From: Nitrospira sp.
GTDB lineage: Bacteria; Nitrospirota; Nitrospiria; Nitrospirales; Nitrospiraceae
Assembly: GCA_021323395.1 (NCBI GenBank)
Contig: JAJONL010000011.1
Span: 1 to 64,000 of the forward strand
Reading direction: 5' to 3'
Length of the DNA stretch: 64,000 nucleotides
Position 1 is the stretch's first letter; each line of letters starts with the position of its first letter. The notes under the pieces are model-generated. The model worked only from the letters and a program-made list of their open reading frames with translations. It was not told the DNA's origin and did not search any database. This document shows, in pieces, positions 8,601-18,100 of this stretch. Both the position numbers and the translations under genes were made by a program.

Positions 8601-9392
8601 ATGTTCTTTAAGGCAAATGACATTCGAGTGGCGTATGACGATCACGGCACCGGTCTGCCTCTCGTCTTCCTTCACGCCTTTCCCCTGAATCGGTCGATGT
8701 GGGCGCCACAAATCGCCGAGCTATCGCAACAATTCCGAACGATCACAATCGATTTGCGCGGCCATGGCGAGTCGGATGCCGCTCTGTGGAACTTTTCGCT
8801 CGAACTTTATGCCGACGATGTGTGCGCGCTGCTCGACCACCTCGGCATTCCGCAGACAGTGTTAGTGGGATTGTCGATGGGGGGCTACATTAGCCTGGCA
8901 TTCTCGCAGAAGTATGGAAACAGGCTCAAAGCATTGGTGCTGGCTGATACTCGAGCCCAGGCGGACAGCGCGGATAGTCGAACTGGGCGGTTCAATTTAG
9001 CCCAAACCGCCATTAGTCAAGGGCCGGGAGCCGTGGCCGACATCATGCTTCCGAAATTGCTTGGCCCCACGTCTCTGCAAACGAAACCGGAACTGGTCGA
9101 ATATGTTCGGAAGACGATCATGACCGCATCGGTCAGCGGGCTCATTACCGATTTGATGGCGATGGCTCAGCGGCCAGACTCCGTCCATCAGCTTCGTACC
9201 ATCACCGCTCCCGCTCTCATCGTGATCGGCGAGGAAGACAGGACCACACCCCTCGCCGACGCGCAATTGATGGCAGAACGAATCCCGCGCGGACGACTGG
9301 CGGTCATTCCTTTTGCCGGGCACCTGAGCAATCTAGAACAACCGGATATGTTCAATGACCTGGTGAGTCGTTTCGTCGAAGAGTTGCGGTAG
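8601..9392 (+). CDS. Alpha/beta-fold hydrolase
   Basis: This 263-residue protein belongs to the alpha/beta hydrolase superfamily (BioH/3-oxoadipate enol-lactone hydrolase-like group). The nucleophile elbow is GLSMGG with S92, the acid is likely D213 in GEEDRTTP and the base H241 in FAGHLS, the expected order and spacing. HAFPLN at 25-30 supplies the oxyanion HG-type loop. The frame is open back to 8454, but ATG 8601 fits the conserved family start and leaves room for the divergent rarA promoter. The substrate cannot be told from sequence; no neighbouring pathway genes give a hint. Confidence 0.85.
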   Translation: MFFKANDIRVAYDDHGTGLPLVFLHAFPLNRSMWAPQIAELSQQFRTITIDLRGHGESDAALWNFSLELYADDVCALLDHLGIPQTVLVGLSMGGYISLAFSQKYGNRLKALVLADTRAQADSADSRTGRFNLAQTAISQGPGAVADIMLPKLLGPTSLQTKPELVEYVRKTIMTASVSGLITDLMAMAQRPDSVHQLRTITAPALIVIGEEDRTTPLADAQLMAERIPRGRLAVIPFAGHLSNLEQPDMFNDLVSRFVEELR

Positions 9393-9408
9393 GGGCTGAA
9401 ACAAACTT

Positions 9409-10053
9409 CTAACTTCCATCTCTCACGCTGCTGCCACGAATCAGTTTCAGAAACTCCTCACGGGTCTGCTGTTGTGTGCGGAAGACGCCTAACATCGAAC
9501 TACTCACCGCAACCGTATTTTGTTTTTCCACGCCCCGCATCATCATGCACAGGTGTCGCGCTTCCATCACCACGCCCACCCCATGCGCGTTCAATTTCTT
9601 TTTGAGTGTTTCTGCGATCTGCACGGTCAACCGTTCCTGCACTTGAAGGCGCCGGCTGAATGCATCCACCACCCGCGGGATCTTGCTGAGCCCCACCACC
9701 TTCTTGTTCGGGAGATAACCCACATGACATTTCCCAAAGAACGGCAAGAGGTGATGCTCACACATGCTGAAGAAATCGATGTCCTTCACGATGACCATTT
9801 CATCGTATTCGATCGGAAAGAGGGCGCCGTTGAGCAGATGATCAATGTCCTGACGGTAGCCCTGTGTCATGAACCGCATAGCCTTCGCAACGCGCTTCGG
9901 GGTATTCAGTAACCCGTTGCGCTCTGGTGCTTCCCCCACGTGCAGCAAGAGTTGCGTGACCAACGCCTCAACCGGATCCTGATCGGTTGAAGTTTCCTCC
10001 CGCGATGACGCGCGTAGCCTCCTCGCACGCGACCCGAGAACCACTTTAGCCAT
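9409..10053 (-). CDS. folE: GTP cyclohydrolase I
   Basis: The enzyme converts GTP to 7,8-dihydroneopterin triphosphate, the entry to folate, biopterin and queuosine-type pathways. The 214-residue product shows the zinc site (Cys and His in [18 protein letters not shown], and the later LCMMMRGV Cys) and the QERLT segment. ATG 10053 is preferred over the longer open frame because it overlaps the upstream queD-like stop in ATGGCTAA, a translational-coupling arrangement. The N-terminal basic stretch (residues 8-20) is an extension beyond the core enzyme. Pairing with the next enzyme of pterin synthesis upstream supports the assignment. Confidence 0.95.
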   Translation of the reverse strand: MAKVVLGSRARRLRASSREETSTDQDPVEALVTQLLLHVGEAPERNGLLNTPKRVAKAMRFMTQGYRQDIDHLLNGALFPIEYDEMVIVKDIDFFSMCEHHLLPFFGKCHVGYLPNKKVVGLSKIPRVVDAFSRRLQVQERLTVQIAETLKKKLNAHGVGVVMEARHLCMMMRGVEKQNTVAVSSSMLGVFRTQQQTREEFLKLIRGSSVRDGS

Positions 10054-10495
10054 GCCTGACCTCATATTCTTTCTGCACACCCTCCGCGGAACCGGAATAT
10101 TCGAAGTAGTTGTCCCGGGTCTCAATCACGCCCACTTTGGCTAACCGTCCCTCCGGGATCGCCTTTACGAGCAGATTCCAGATAAGCAGCACCAAATTTT
10201 CGCCGGTTGTGGTCTGGTTCGCGAATTCTACGTCCTCGTTCAGGTCTCGATGATCGAAGCGCTGAACCACGATTCGCTCCACCATGTGATCGAGCCGCTG
10301 GCCGTCTAGGACCTGATGGGTAGTCGGGTCGATATCGCCGGTGACGGACACAAACACCACATAGTTATGGCCATGTCCGTTGGGATTATTACACTTGCCG
10401 AAGGTGGCGCAGTTCTCTTCGGGTGAAAGTAGATCCGTATGCAGGCGGTGTGCTGCGCAGAATCGATAACGGCGAGTGACGGTGGCCTGCGCCAT
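10046..10495 (-). CDS. 6-pyruvoyl-tetrahydropterin synthase family protein (PTPS/QueD)
   Basis: This 149-residue enzyme acts on dihydroneopterin triphosphate. Zinc ligands H16, H41 and H43 and the likely catalytic C35 are present in [13 protein letters not shown]. That segment matches the animal-type 6-pyruvoyl-tetrahydropterin synthase pattern, with the six-residue Cys-to-His spacing, more closely than E. coli QueD. The reaction could be 6-pyruvoyl-tetrahydropterin formation (biopterin-like cofactor) or 6-carboxy-tetrahydropterin formation (queuosine). No queC/queE lies nearby, while folE follows directly with an 8-base overlap. The start at 10495 lies downstream of the erpA terminator, giving a separate two-gene unit. 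Confidence 0.88.
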   Translation of the reverse strand: MAQATVTRRYRFCAAHRLHTDLLSPEENCATFGKCNNPNGHGHNYVVFVSVTGDIDPTTHQVLDGQRLDHMVERIVVQRFDHRDLNEDVEFANQTTTGENLVLLIWNLLVKAIPEGRLAKVGVIETRDNYFEYSGSAEGVQKEYEVRHG

Positions 10496-10530
10496 TGAGG
10501 AACTCTCCTAAGAATAGTCAGAACGAACAA

Positions 10531-10570
10531 GCCGGGAGGACTCCCGCATGGATTAGGAGTCACTCCCGGC
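10531..10570 (-). terminator. Terminator after erpA
   Basis: On the minus strand a 14-bp stem with one bulged base (arms 10556-10570 and 10531-10544) is followed by TTGTTCGTTCT. It lies 59 bases after the erpA stop and 36 bases before the start of the PTPS gene, so it separates the two transcription units. Confidence 0.75.
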
Positions 10571-10628
10571 TCGCTGCTTCACTTAATGAGAAATCGGCAC
10601 GTCGGTTGTACGACAACCCGGAAATGTC

Positions 10629-10949
10629 TTATGCACTGAAGGAACTGCCGCAACCACACGTCGTCTTCGCTTGCGGATTCTTAATCGAAAATCCGGATCC
10701 CTGCAGGCTGTCGACATAATCGACTTCTGCGCCCTGGAGCAAAGGAGCGCTTTGGGAATCCATAATGACTTTCACGTCACCCTTCTCGATGACCGTGTCG
10801 TCGTCGGCCATTTTCGACTCAAAGGCCATTCCGTATTGATAGCCGTGGCAGCCTCCTCCACGAACATACACGCGTAGGCCGACCACATCTTTTTCCTCAG
10901 CCATGAGTTCTTTTATTTTTTGCTCCGCCAGTTGCGTAATCGTCACCAT
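10629..10949 (-). CDS. erpA: Iron-sulfur cluster insertion protein ErpA-like (A-type carrier)
   Basis: The 106-residue protein is an A-type carrier (HesB/IscA/ErpA family) that delivers Fe-S clusters to apoproteins in the cytoplasm. The three conserved cysteines are seen in GGGCHGYQYG (about residue 34) and in the C-terminal CGCGSSF. The spacing and the ending match the family. AGGAGG lies directly before the start. It sits 63 bases downstream of an adrenodoxin-type ferredoxin and the nuoF-like gene, so it probably helps supply their clusters. A terminator follows. Distinguishing ErpA from IscA by sequence alone is tentative. Confidence 0.92.
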   Translation of the reverse strand: MVTITQLAEQKIKELMAEEKDVVGLRVYVRGGGCHGYQYGMAFESKMADDDTVIEKGDVKVIMDSQSAPLLQGAEVDYVDSLQGSGFSIKNPQAKTTCGCGSSFSA

Positions 10950-11012
10950 AATGGATCCTCCTTGTGAGCTACCTGTTCAGCACGTTGTGTCAGTTTACCA
11001 TCTCTCGGACGC

Positions 11013-11369
11013 TTACGGAAGGCCGTGGCCCCTTTTCCCTGCATCAAGAGCGCCCGCCGATGTGGGTTGCACCCATTTGGTTTCCGGAACTCGAACTACG
11101 ACATCGCCTAAGACCTTTGCCTGACAACCGAGCCGATGCCACGGCTCAGAGAGGGCTTCGCGATCCAGCAAATCTTGCTCATCAAAATCAATTTCGGACA
11201 GGTTATCTTCACCCAATTGCACTTCCACACGGCACGTCGTGCAGGACGCATTCCCGCCGCAATCGTGGTTCAGCTCGAAGCCAAGCGCTTTCGCTGCTTC
11301 CAATAGCGTGAGGTTGGCCTCAACTTCCCCACTCCTGCCCTGCGGATGGAGGAAACTCACACGCGGCAT
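11013..11369 (-). CDS. [2Fe-2S] ferredoxin, adrenodoxin/Isc type
   Basis: This 118-residue soluble electron carrier has cysteines C37, C43, C46 and C82, i.e. C-x5-C-x2-C-x35-C. That is the adrenodoxin/Isc ferredoxin pattern and not the plant type (C-x4-C-x2-C). It continues about 20 residues past the usual end. Its start follows the nuoF-like stop by 12 bases, so the two are cotranscribed and may exchange electrons, or the ferredoxin may serve Fe-S assembly with the downstream erpA. Confidence 0.92.
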   Translation of the reverse strand: MPRVSFLHPQGRSGEVEANLTLLEAAKALGFELNHDCGGNASCTTCRVEVQLGEDNLSEIDFDEQDLLDREALSEPWHRLGCQAKVLGDVVVRVPETKWVQPTSAGALDAGKRGHGLP

Positions 11370-11381
11370 GCGACCTCTCCC

Positions 11382-12683
11382 CTACGCACTGGCCCCCACC
11401 CCAGCCCTGACCGGCTGAAATGGACAGCGCTGCAAACGAATGTGTTCTTCAAACTCGTGCTGAAACAATCTGAGGCTGCTCTGCACCAATACCGCCGCTC
11501 CAGTGATGAGTGTGCAATATCCGGTGCCTTTCACAAACCCACAGAGCTGGAGTAACGAGTCGAGATCCTTCTGGCTACCTTCACCCCGCTCGATTTTTTC
11601 CACCAAGGTCGCCAAGTTGATCGTGCCCATTCGGCACGGAGGGCACTGCCCACAACTTTCACCCTTAAAGAAGTTGGAATACTTAAGAGTGGCCGCAACC
11701 ATGCAGGTGGCATCATCAATGACGATCGTCCCAGCGGAGCCGAGGCCGGTCCCAGCCTTCTTCAGCGAGTCGAAATCCATTGGAAGATCGAGTTGGTCCG
11801 CCGTCACCATTGAAAATGCCGGGCCTCCGGGAAAGACCGCCTTGATCTTGCGGCCGTTTGGAACGCCACCGCCGCAGGTCTCGATGAGGTCTCGAATCGT
11901 AATGCCCATCGGCATTTCATAGACGCCCGGTCTGTTCACAGCTCCACTGAGGGAAAACAGCATGGTCCCGGGACATTTCTCCGTGCCCACCTGTCCAAAC
12001 CAGGCGGCGCCGTTTCTCAAAATCTGTGGAATATTGCAGAGCGTCTCGACATTGTTCACCAAGGTCGGCTTGCCGTAGAGCCCAAAATCAGTCGGGTAGA
12101 ACGGCGGCTTTTGACGTGGCATCGCCGGACGCCCTTGCATCGACTCCAACATCGCTGTTTCTTCCCCCGCTACATAGCTGCCGTGACCGGAAAACACTTC
12201 GAGTTCAAGATCGATTCCCGTCCCCAGAATGTTCTTTCCCAACAACCCACGTTCCCGAGCCTGGGTGATTGCCTTCCTCAGATTCGCTTCTTCTTCTTCA
12301 TACTCATGATTCACATAAATATAGGAGGCTTTGGCATTCACGGTCCGGGAAGCAATCAAGCAGCCTTCGATCAGCTGATGAGGAATATGCTTCAGGAGGT
12401 GGCGATCCTTGAAGGTGCCGGGTTCATGTTCTCCCGCGTTGCAGACAAAGTATCGCTCCTTCACCCGATGGTTGAGGACCTTGTCCCATTTCGTGCCGGT
12501 GGGAAAACCAGCCCCTCCACGCCCGCGTAGGCCGGCCTTCTTGATCTCTCCAACGATATCGTCAGGCGTGAGTTCTTTCAAACACTTCCGCCACGCTTCA
12601 TACCCGCCGGTGTGGAGATAGGGATCAATTTCCCAGGGAGCGCCTTCGAGCTTCTGCAACACCCTTGATTGAGGTAGGGTCAC
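11382..12683 (-). CDS. NuoF-like NADH-binding flavoprotein
   Basis: The 433-residue product matches the NADH/FMN/[4Fe-4S] subunit of complex I and of related NAD-reducing enzymes. The glycine-rich NADH/FMN site is GLRGRGGAGFPTGTKW (51-66). The N3-type [4Fe-4S] ligands are C344, C347, C350 and C390 (C-x2-C-x2-C-x39-C). A GTG start at 12683 with AAAGGG six bases upstream is preferred to the GTG 24 bases earlier. No nuoE or other complex I gene is adjacent; an adrenodoxin-type ferredoxin follows instead. It could be a free-standing NADH:ferredoxin-type module or part of a complex I encoded elsewhere. No quinone partner is visible, so the electron acceptor is an inference. Confidence 0.88.
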   Translation of the reverse strand: MTLPQSRVLQKLEGAPWEIDPYLHTGGYEAWRKCLKELTPDDIVGEIKKAGLRGRGGAGFPTGTKWDKVLNHRVKERYFVCNAGEHEPGTFKDRHLLKHIPHQLIEGCLIASRTVNAKASYIYVNHEYEEEEANLRKAITQARERGLLGKNILGTGIDLELEVFSGHGSYVAGEETAMLESMQGRPAMPRQKPPFYPTDFGLYGKPTLVNNVETLCNIPQILRNGAAWFGQVGTEKCPGTMLFSLSGAVNRPGVYEMPMGITIRDLIETCGGGVPNGRKIKAVFPGGPAFSMVTADQLDLPMDFDSLKKAGTGLGSAGTIVIDDATCMVAATLKYSNFFKGESCGQCPPCRMGTINLATLVEKIERGEGSQKDLDSLLQLCGFVKGTGYCTLITGAAVLVQSSLRLFQHEFEEHIRLQRCPFQPVRAGVGASA

Positions 12684-12810
12684 GTTATTCCCTTTCGGGG
12701 GTAACACCCCCAGGTTAGCAGGAACGTACTATACGGCTGCTCTCCCGGAGCCGTCAAGCCAAGTGGGCCTGATTAGGCCTGAATCTCAATTGGTTAGGGC
12801 TGATAGGCCT

Positions 12811-12943
12811 AGCAGGATGCGGAAAAAGACCGCCAGCGGCGTTCTCGCGTCGTTCAGCAGCTCACCGTACGGCAAGAGTACGATTCGCCGCTTCGCTCGC
12901 TGCGGCCTCCGTCCAAAGACTCGCCCGCTTGAGGATGCGAGGA
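12811..12943. repeat. Long imperfect palindromic repeat, copy A
   Basis: The element runs from AGCAGGATGCGGAAAAAGACC to GAGGATGCGAGG between two convergent-free minus-strand genes. It has the family features shared with copies at 29068, 34157, 51272 and 54226: a GCAGG..TG..GAAAAA start, GCCAGC, GTTCTCGC, a central GTAC pair, CGCTTCGCTCGCTGCGGCC and a complementary end. The arms are degenerate here. See the findings for the family. Confidence 0.65.
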
Positions 12944-12964
12944 CCAGCAATCGATGGAGGCAAG

Positions 12965-13003
12965 AAAAAGGGGATTGGCCATCCTCTCGAATGCCCAACC
13001 CCC
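12965..13003 (-). terminator. Terminator of the Urate_ox_N gene
   Basis: On the minus strand GGGGTTGG (12995-13002) pairs with CCAATCCCC (12970-12978, one bulge), followed by TTTTTCTT. It lies 25 bases beyond the stop of the membrane protein gene at 13028. Confidence 0.75.
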
Positions 13004-13027
13004 AGTGACGCTCCTGGCAGTGCCTAC

Positions 13028-13615
13028 TTACTTGAAGTGACTCCCTGCCCCCATGAAAAACAACATGGGAATGGATAACAAGAAATTGATGCGCGACGCG
13101 ATCAAGGCCGTTCTTCCCCATTGAGCCATCTCCGGCGGAGCAGGAGTGCCCTGGGCAGCAGCAGCCACCGCCGCAATGACCTTCTTTTGGTTCGGCCAGA
13201 TGACCCCATGAACATTTCCCATCATGATAATTCCAAGCAGACCGCCGATTCCTAACGCAATAGCCCCCGTCCCCCCCTTCGAATAGAGGTAGCCGTAAAG
13301 CACAACACCCGCAAGGACGGTGACCGTAGCGCCGTGGCGAAACCAATTCAAGGCAGCCGGCATCAGCTTGGGAATCACGATGTTTTTCGTCGGTCCATCC
13401 AGGCTCTTCAGAAAGCCTGCGTTAATCAGGTTAAAGAAGTACAACAGCCCGATCCAGGTGATGCCGGCCAGGAAATGGATCCAGCGCACGATCAGACCGA
13501 ACCAGTCGGCATCACCCGCTCCCACCCCAGCCATGCCTAAATACAGAACTATCAATCCGACAGAAAGCGCAAACCCTGCGCCCAATGTCTGATACGGGTC
13601 TTCGAGAAATTTCAT
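13028..13615 (-). CDS. Integral membrane protein, urate-oxidase N-terminal-like (PuuD/Urate_ox_N) domain
   Basis: The 195-residue protein has about five membrane helices (around 12-32, 40-62, 92-112, 115-135, 170-190). WIHFLAGITWIGLLYFFN and the following segment match the membrane domain found at the N-terminus of PuuD urate oxidases. The cytochrome c domain that PuuD carries is absent, so urate oxidation is unlikely. Conserved histidines H47 and H137 in or near helices could bind haem, but this is a guess. A terminator follows; upstream lies mdh in the same direction, 100 bases away, so cotranscription is possible. The role is unknown. Confidence 0.75.
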   Translation of the reverse strand: MKFLEDPYQTLGAGFALSVGLIVLYLGMAGVGAGDADWFGLIVRWIHFLAGITWIGLLYFFNLINAGFLKSLDGPTKNIVIPKLMPAALNWFRHGATVTVLAGVVLYGYLYSKGGTGAIALGIGGLLGIIMMGNVHGVIWPNQKKVIAAVAAAAQGTPAPPEMAQWGRTALIASRINFLLSIPMLFFMGAGSHFK

Positions 13616-13718
13616 AGGTCCCCCAACTGAAACGGTTTAGTGCAAGCCACGTTCTCTACTGTAGGCTGTGGAGCCTTGTCAAGCAGCCTGCTGTCCCAAC
13701 ATGTGGAACGTCGTCGGT

Positions 13719-14663
13719 TTATGCGGTCAGCAAACGATCGACGACCAAGCACAATTCCCGCACTGCCTCGGCCGAGGCTTGCAGCGCAGCCCGCTCTTCG
13801 GCAGTCAGGTCATATTCAACAATTGATTCGCCTCCGTTGCGACCCAGCGTGACAGGCACCCCGACAATGACGTCCTTCAATCCATACTCCCCCTCGCAAA
13901 GCATGGCACAGGGCACCACGCGCTTCTCGTCCTTGATAATCGCCTCCACCATATCGACTGCGGAAGCGGATGGGGCGTAAAATGCGCTGCCCGTCTTGAG
14001 TAATCCCACAATTTCCGCGCCGCCGTCTTGCGTGCGCTTGATCAGTTGTGCGAGCCGATCCGGCGCCAGCCGTTCAGTAATTGGCTTCCCCGCGACGGTG
14101 GTTTGCCGAACCAGCGGCACCATCGTGTCTCCGTGCCCGCCCAGCACCATCGCCTGCACGTCGGTTCCCGGCACCTTCAATTCTTCTGCAACGAAGGACC
14201 GCAACCGCGCCGTATCGAGCACGCCCGCCATACCGAGCACCCGCGATTTCGAGAGACCACTCACTTGCCGCGCGACATGCACCATCGCGTCTAACGGATT
14301 CGTCACCAGAATGAGGATGATGTTCGGTGAACGCGCCACCAGTTCCCTCACCACTGTCTGCACGATTTTCGCATTCGTCACCAACAGCTCGTCCCGGCTC
14401 ATCCCCGGCTTCCTGGGCATGCCCGACGTGATAACGGCGATGGATGACCCTGCCGTCTCTTCATACCCGTTGGTGCCGACAACGCGGGTGCTGTAGCCGC
14501 ACACAGGCCCGGCCTGGGTAATATCCAATGCCTTGCCTTGCGGGATCCCCGGCACGATGTCCACGAGTACGACATCGTACGCGTTTTTCTCCGCCAGCCG
14601 TTGCGCGACGGTCCCGCCGACATTGCCCGCGCCCACTACGGTAATTTTCGGTCGCCCCATCAT
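13719..14663 (-). CDS. mdh: Malate dehydrogenase
   Basis: The 314-residue enzyme interconverts malate and oxaloacetate with NAD(H), serving the oxidative or reductive TCA cycle. The NAD site is GAGNVGG (11-17) with acidic D35 favouring NAD. Substrate residues R84 and R90 in [11 protein letters not shown] identify malate over lactate specificity; N122, R154 and catalytic H177 in GGHGDTMVP complete the site. ATG 14663 follows GAGGTGG by five bases; the longer open frame upstream is not needed. It is of the LDH-like prokaryotic MDH type. It follows an unrecognised gene by 52 bases in the same direction. Confidence 0.95.
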   Translation of the reverse strand: MMGRPKITVVGAGNVGGTVAQRLAEKNAYDVVLVDIVPGIPQGKALDITQAGPVCGYSTRVVGTNGYEETAGSSIAVITSGMPRKPGMSRDELLVTNAKIVQTVVRELVARSPNIILILVTNPLDAMVHVARQVSGLSKSRVLGMAGVLDTARLRSFVAEELKVPGTDVQAMVLGGHGDTMVPLVRQTTVAGKPITERLAPDRLAQLIKRTQDGGAEIVGLLKTGSAFYAPSASAVDMVEAIIKDEKRVVPCAMLCEGEYGLKDVIVGVPVTLGRNGGESIVEYDLTAEERAALQASAEAVRELCLVVDRLLTA

Positions 14664-14715
14664 GCCACCTCGTGAAGCGTGAAGCGCAAGGGTCCCCTTA
14701 CATTTCACCCTACCT

Positions 14716-15126
14716 TTACGCATGGTCATGTCCCGTCCATCCTCCGACTTTGAAATTTATCGTGCAGACAAAATTATCACCGTCATAAAAATTCACTTTG
14801 ATTTTCTTTTTGCCGTAATGGGCCGCGAGAAACTCTTCGGGCGTCTCCACCAAACCCTGATAGCCACCGGCAGGATACTCCCCCAACTCGTGGAACACCA
14901 CGATCATGCCGGCTTTGACTTCCTCGAGGATTTTGGCGGTACAGCGCGGATAGATCTCCCAAAACTTGGCGTCGATCTGATCTCGCGTCGGCTCCGCCCG
15001 CTCCTCGCCCGGCTTGAAATCTCGATTCGCAAACTTGGCCTGCCGCCGAATATAGGGATATTGGTGACCGGTAAATAGTTTATACAACCAGGGTGGCACT
15101 GTTGGTCTTGTGGGTTGTTCAATCAT
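14716..15126 (-). CDS. Uncharacterised protein (136 aa)
   Basis: I do not recognise this family. The product is a soluble, mixed alpha/beta protein with no signal peptide or membrane segment, many aromatic and charged residues, and no cysteine cluster apart from single cysteines C63 and C121. Distinctive segments are [17 protein letters not shown] and [17 protein letters not shown]. It sits between a NorD-type gene (43 bases upstream) and mdh (52 bases downstream) on the same strand and may be cotranscribed with both. The compact, conserved-looking C-terminal beta region suggests a real gene. Confidence 0.65.
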   Translation of the reverse strand: MIEQPTRPTVPPWLYKLFTGHQYPYIRRQAKFANRDFKPGEERAEPTRDQIDAKFWEIYPRCTAKILEEVKAGMIVVFHELGEYPAGGYQGLVETPEEFLAAHYGKKKIKVNFYDGDNFVCTINFKVGGWTGHDHA

Positions 15127-15169
15127 CGCGGGTATGCTCCAATGCTGAGAAGGCCTCGTGCACGACCCT

Positions 15170-18100
15170 TCAGGCCGTCAGCCGATGGTAGATCCTCGGA
15201 AGCTTCTCCGGCAACCCCTCCACACGATCAATCACCACATATCGAACATCTCCGTACATTCGTCGCAGGTAGGAATCCGCTTGTTTGTCGATCGTGATAC
15301 AGACCGGTTCAATGCCGCGGGCGCGGGCTTCCCGCAAGGCCATACGCGTATCTTCCAAGGAATAGTCCTCTTTATAACCGTCATCCAAAGGACGGCCGTC
15401 GCTGAGGATCACCAGAATTCGCGTCTTTGCCTGACGGGCCAGGAGCTTGCTGGTAACGTGGCGAATGGCCGCACCGTCGCGATTCTGTTGTAACGGCACC
15501 AGGCCGCCCAGCTTGGACCCGGCACGTCCGGTCACGAGATCGTCGAACGATTTCATGATGACAAAATCCACATGATGCCGACCCTGCCCTGAATAGCCAT
15601 ACACAGCAAACTGGTCGCCGATCGCCGAGAGCGCCTCGCACAGGAGTACCAATCCTTGCTTTTCGATATCGATGATCCGTCGTCCTTGATCGACCTGCCG
15701 GCTGGTCGATCCGCTGAGATCCACTAAAAACGCCGCGGCCACATCCCGTTCCCGCTTTTCACGTCGTATATAAATCCGTTCCGAGGGTTCGATGCCGGCC
15801 GCCAGATCGGCTAGCCGGCCGATCACCGCATCCATATCCAGATCTTCCCCGTCGAGTTGACCAGCGAGTCGGCGCAGGCCGGGAGGGCGCAGGCTTTCAA
15901 AATAGCGCCGCAGCAGCCTTACGGTTCCTCCCTGCGCTTGCAGGGTGGCCTCTACAAAGCCCGACGATCCGTCAGGCGCCTCGCGCTCCACCACCCGGCA
16001 CCAGTTCATTCGATAATCCTGAATGGCGGCATCCCATTCGTGGTAACGAACGGCCTTCAGGGTTCCGATCTTTTCATCCTCAGGCCGCAAGCCCTCGCCT
16101 TCCACCGCCAATACTTCCTCCACAACCGATGGCTGACGACGGCCAGGCGCCAGCACCTCTTCCGACGTCTGTTGCGAGCGAGCCGTTCCCGCTCCTGACG
16201 AGCCTCCGGAATCACCGGCCAAACCGGCGCCGCCTTCACTGTCGCCTCGTCCGGAAGCACTTGTCCGTTCAGGGGAGGATTCACTTCGCGCCCGCACCAA
16301 ATTAGGGTCCATCGCTCCGCGATAGTCCCAATTGTCCATCGAGCGGTAGGTATCCGAGAGATCCTCCGAAGATTGTGGCGCCGGGATCGATTGCTCCTGG
16401 GCTTCCGATTCATCCTGCGGCGGGACAGCTTCTCTCCTGATGGCGAGTAGCTCGCCCATGCGCACATAAAGGCGGTCAGCCAATCGCACGGCTTCTTCGG
16501 CCGTAGCAGACGAGCGGAAGATTGTCTGGCAGAGCGTCCAGAGCTCATCGACTTCATCCTGCACGGCAGTAGGAACCATAACGGATCCGGCGTCGGCGGT
16601 TGAGAGCAGGAGGAGCTGATCGACGATCAGTTCGCGCACCGTCATGCCATGGGCAAGACTGCGAAGGTTCACCGCATCTTTAGCCAACAATGCCAAGTCG
16701 CGGCTCAAGCCGGGATATTCGGCCCGCAGCAAATACTCGACCCGGGCATCTTCGACAAGTGCCCAGAGATCGCGAATCAGACCGGGCTGCGGGTATCGCA
16801 CGAACACATCGCCTAAAGTGCGAGCTTTCTGCGAGGCAGGTCGCCCATAACGCTGCCCGAGATCCTCGACCAGGTCCTGCAATTGGGCAATCGGCCACTC
16901 GAACGTGCCGAATTCCAGATGTCCGGCCTCATGCGCCGCCATCACCATGTACAGACGCGCGTTTTCGTCACCTGTCGGATAACGTCGGACGATCGAGGGC
17001 AGCCCAATGCTTCGCCCATCGTCGCTCACCGTCGCGCGAGCCATCGGCTGGCCGGACTCAAGAGAATCCGGCAGGCCATAAATACGCAGATCGCGACCGC
17101 ACAGCGCTTGCGCAAACAATTTGACGCGCCGGGCAATCTGCCGCAAGGGCACACCGCTCAAAGCTTGCGACACGGCGCCCAACGCCTTCTCGGTCTCCAT
17201 GGCAAAGTAGGCCCTGCCCCCGTCGAGGCTATACTCCAGCACCTCCATACCGGAGGCAAACCAGGCCTGGAACTTTTCCCGGGCACCTTCGCCACCCCCA
17301 ATCAATGCGACCACTTCAGGACATCGTCGAACGTAAGCCAGCGCCGTCTCGGCATCGCGCTCTGCAACCAGAAGCCCATATCGAAGCACTTGTATCCGCC
17401 AATCCTCGGTGGGAAGCCGCCGCAAAATCGCCGGAGCCTCCGACAGGGCAGCAATCCCGGCCGCCGGAGAACGCTCCGCCATTTGCGCGCCGAATCGGAT
17501 CACATCATTCCGCTGAGACTGCTCCGGAATATCGTCCAAAATGGCGGGACTCGTTCTGAAGAATTCCAACGCGCCCAGATAATCCGGTTTGCCGAGGCTA
17601 TTCTCAACAATGAGTTTAGTTCCAAACTGCACCCACGGACGGATCCCCTCAAGCGACAGGACGCGTGCGACCGACGGGATCTGCCTGATATATTCCACCG
17701 CCAAGGCAAAATCGGTCTCCGCCAGGTCACAGGACAATTCCATCCATCTAGACCAATCGGCCGGGGGCAACACTCCAGCCGCCTCCGGCGCAATTCGGAT
17801 GAATTCCACCGCCACATTCGCATTGCGATCAGCCAATTCCAATCCGGTTTCCAGCACCACCTTCCGCATCGAAGGCTCCAGAAGGCCCAGCACCAGCGGA
17901 CTTTCTTTGAAAAATCTCAATGCCAAGGCGCCGGAATCCGCCGCGATGGCCACCCCGAGGTCGAGCCAGAGCAGGACTTCCGCCAGCGTCTCACGGCGTT
18001 GCATCTCCATCAGGGCGTCAATGGCGCTTCTCGCAGCTTTGGGCGCCTGCTCCGTCAGTTCTTCCAGCAAGACCAGCACGCCGTCCACCGCGTCATGTCG

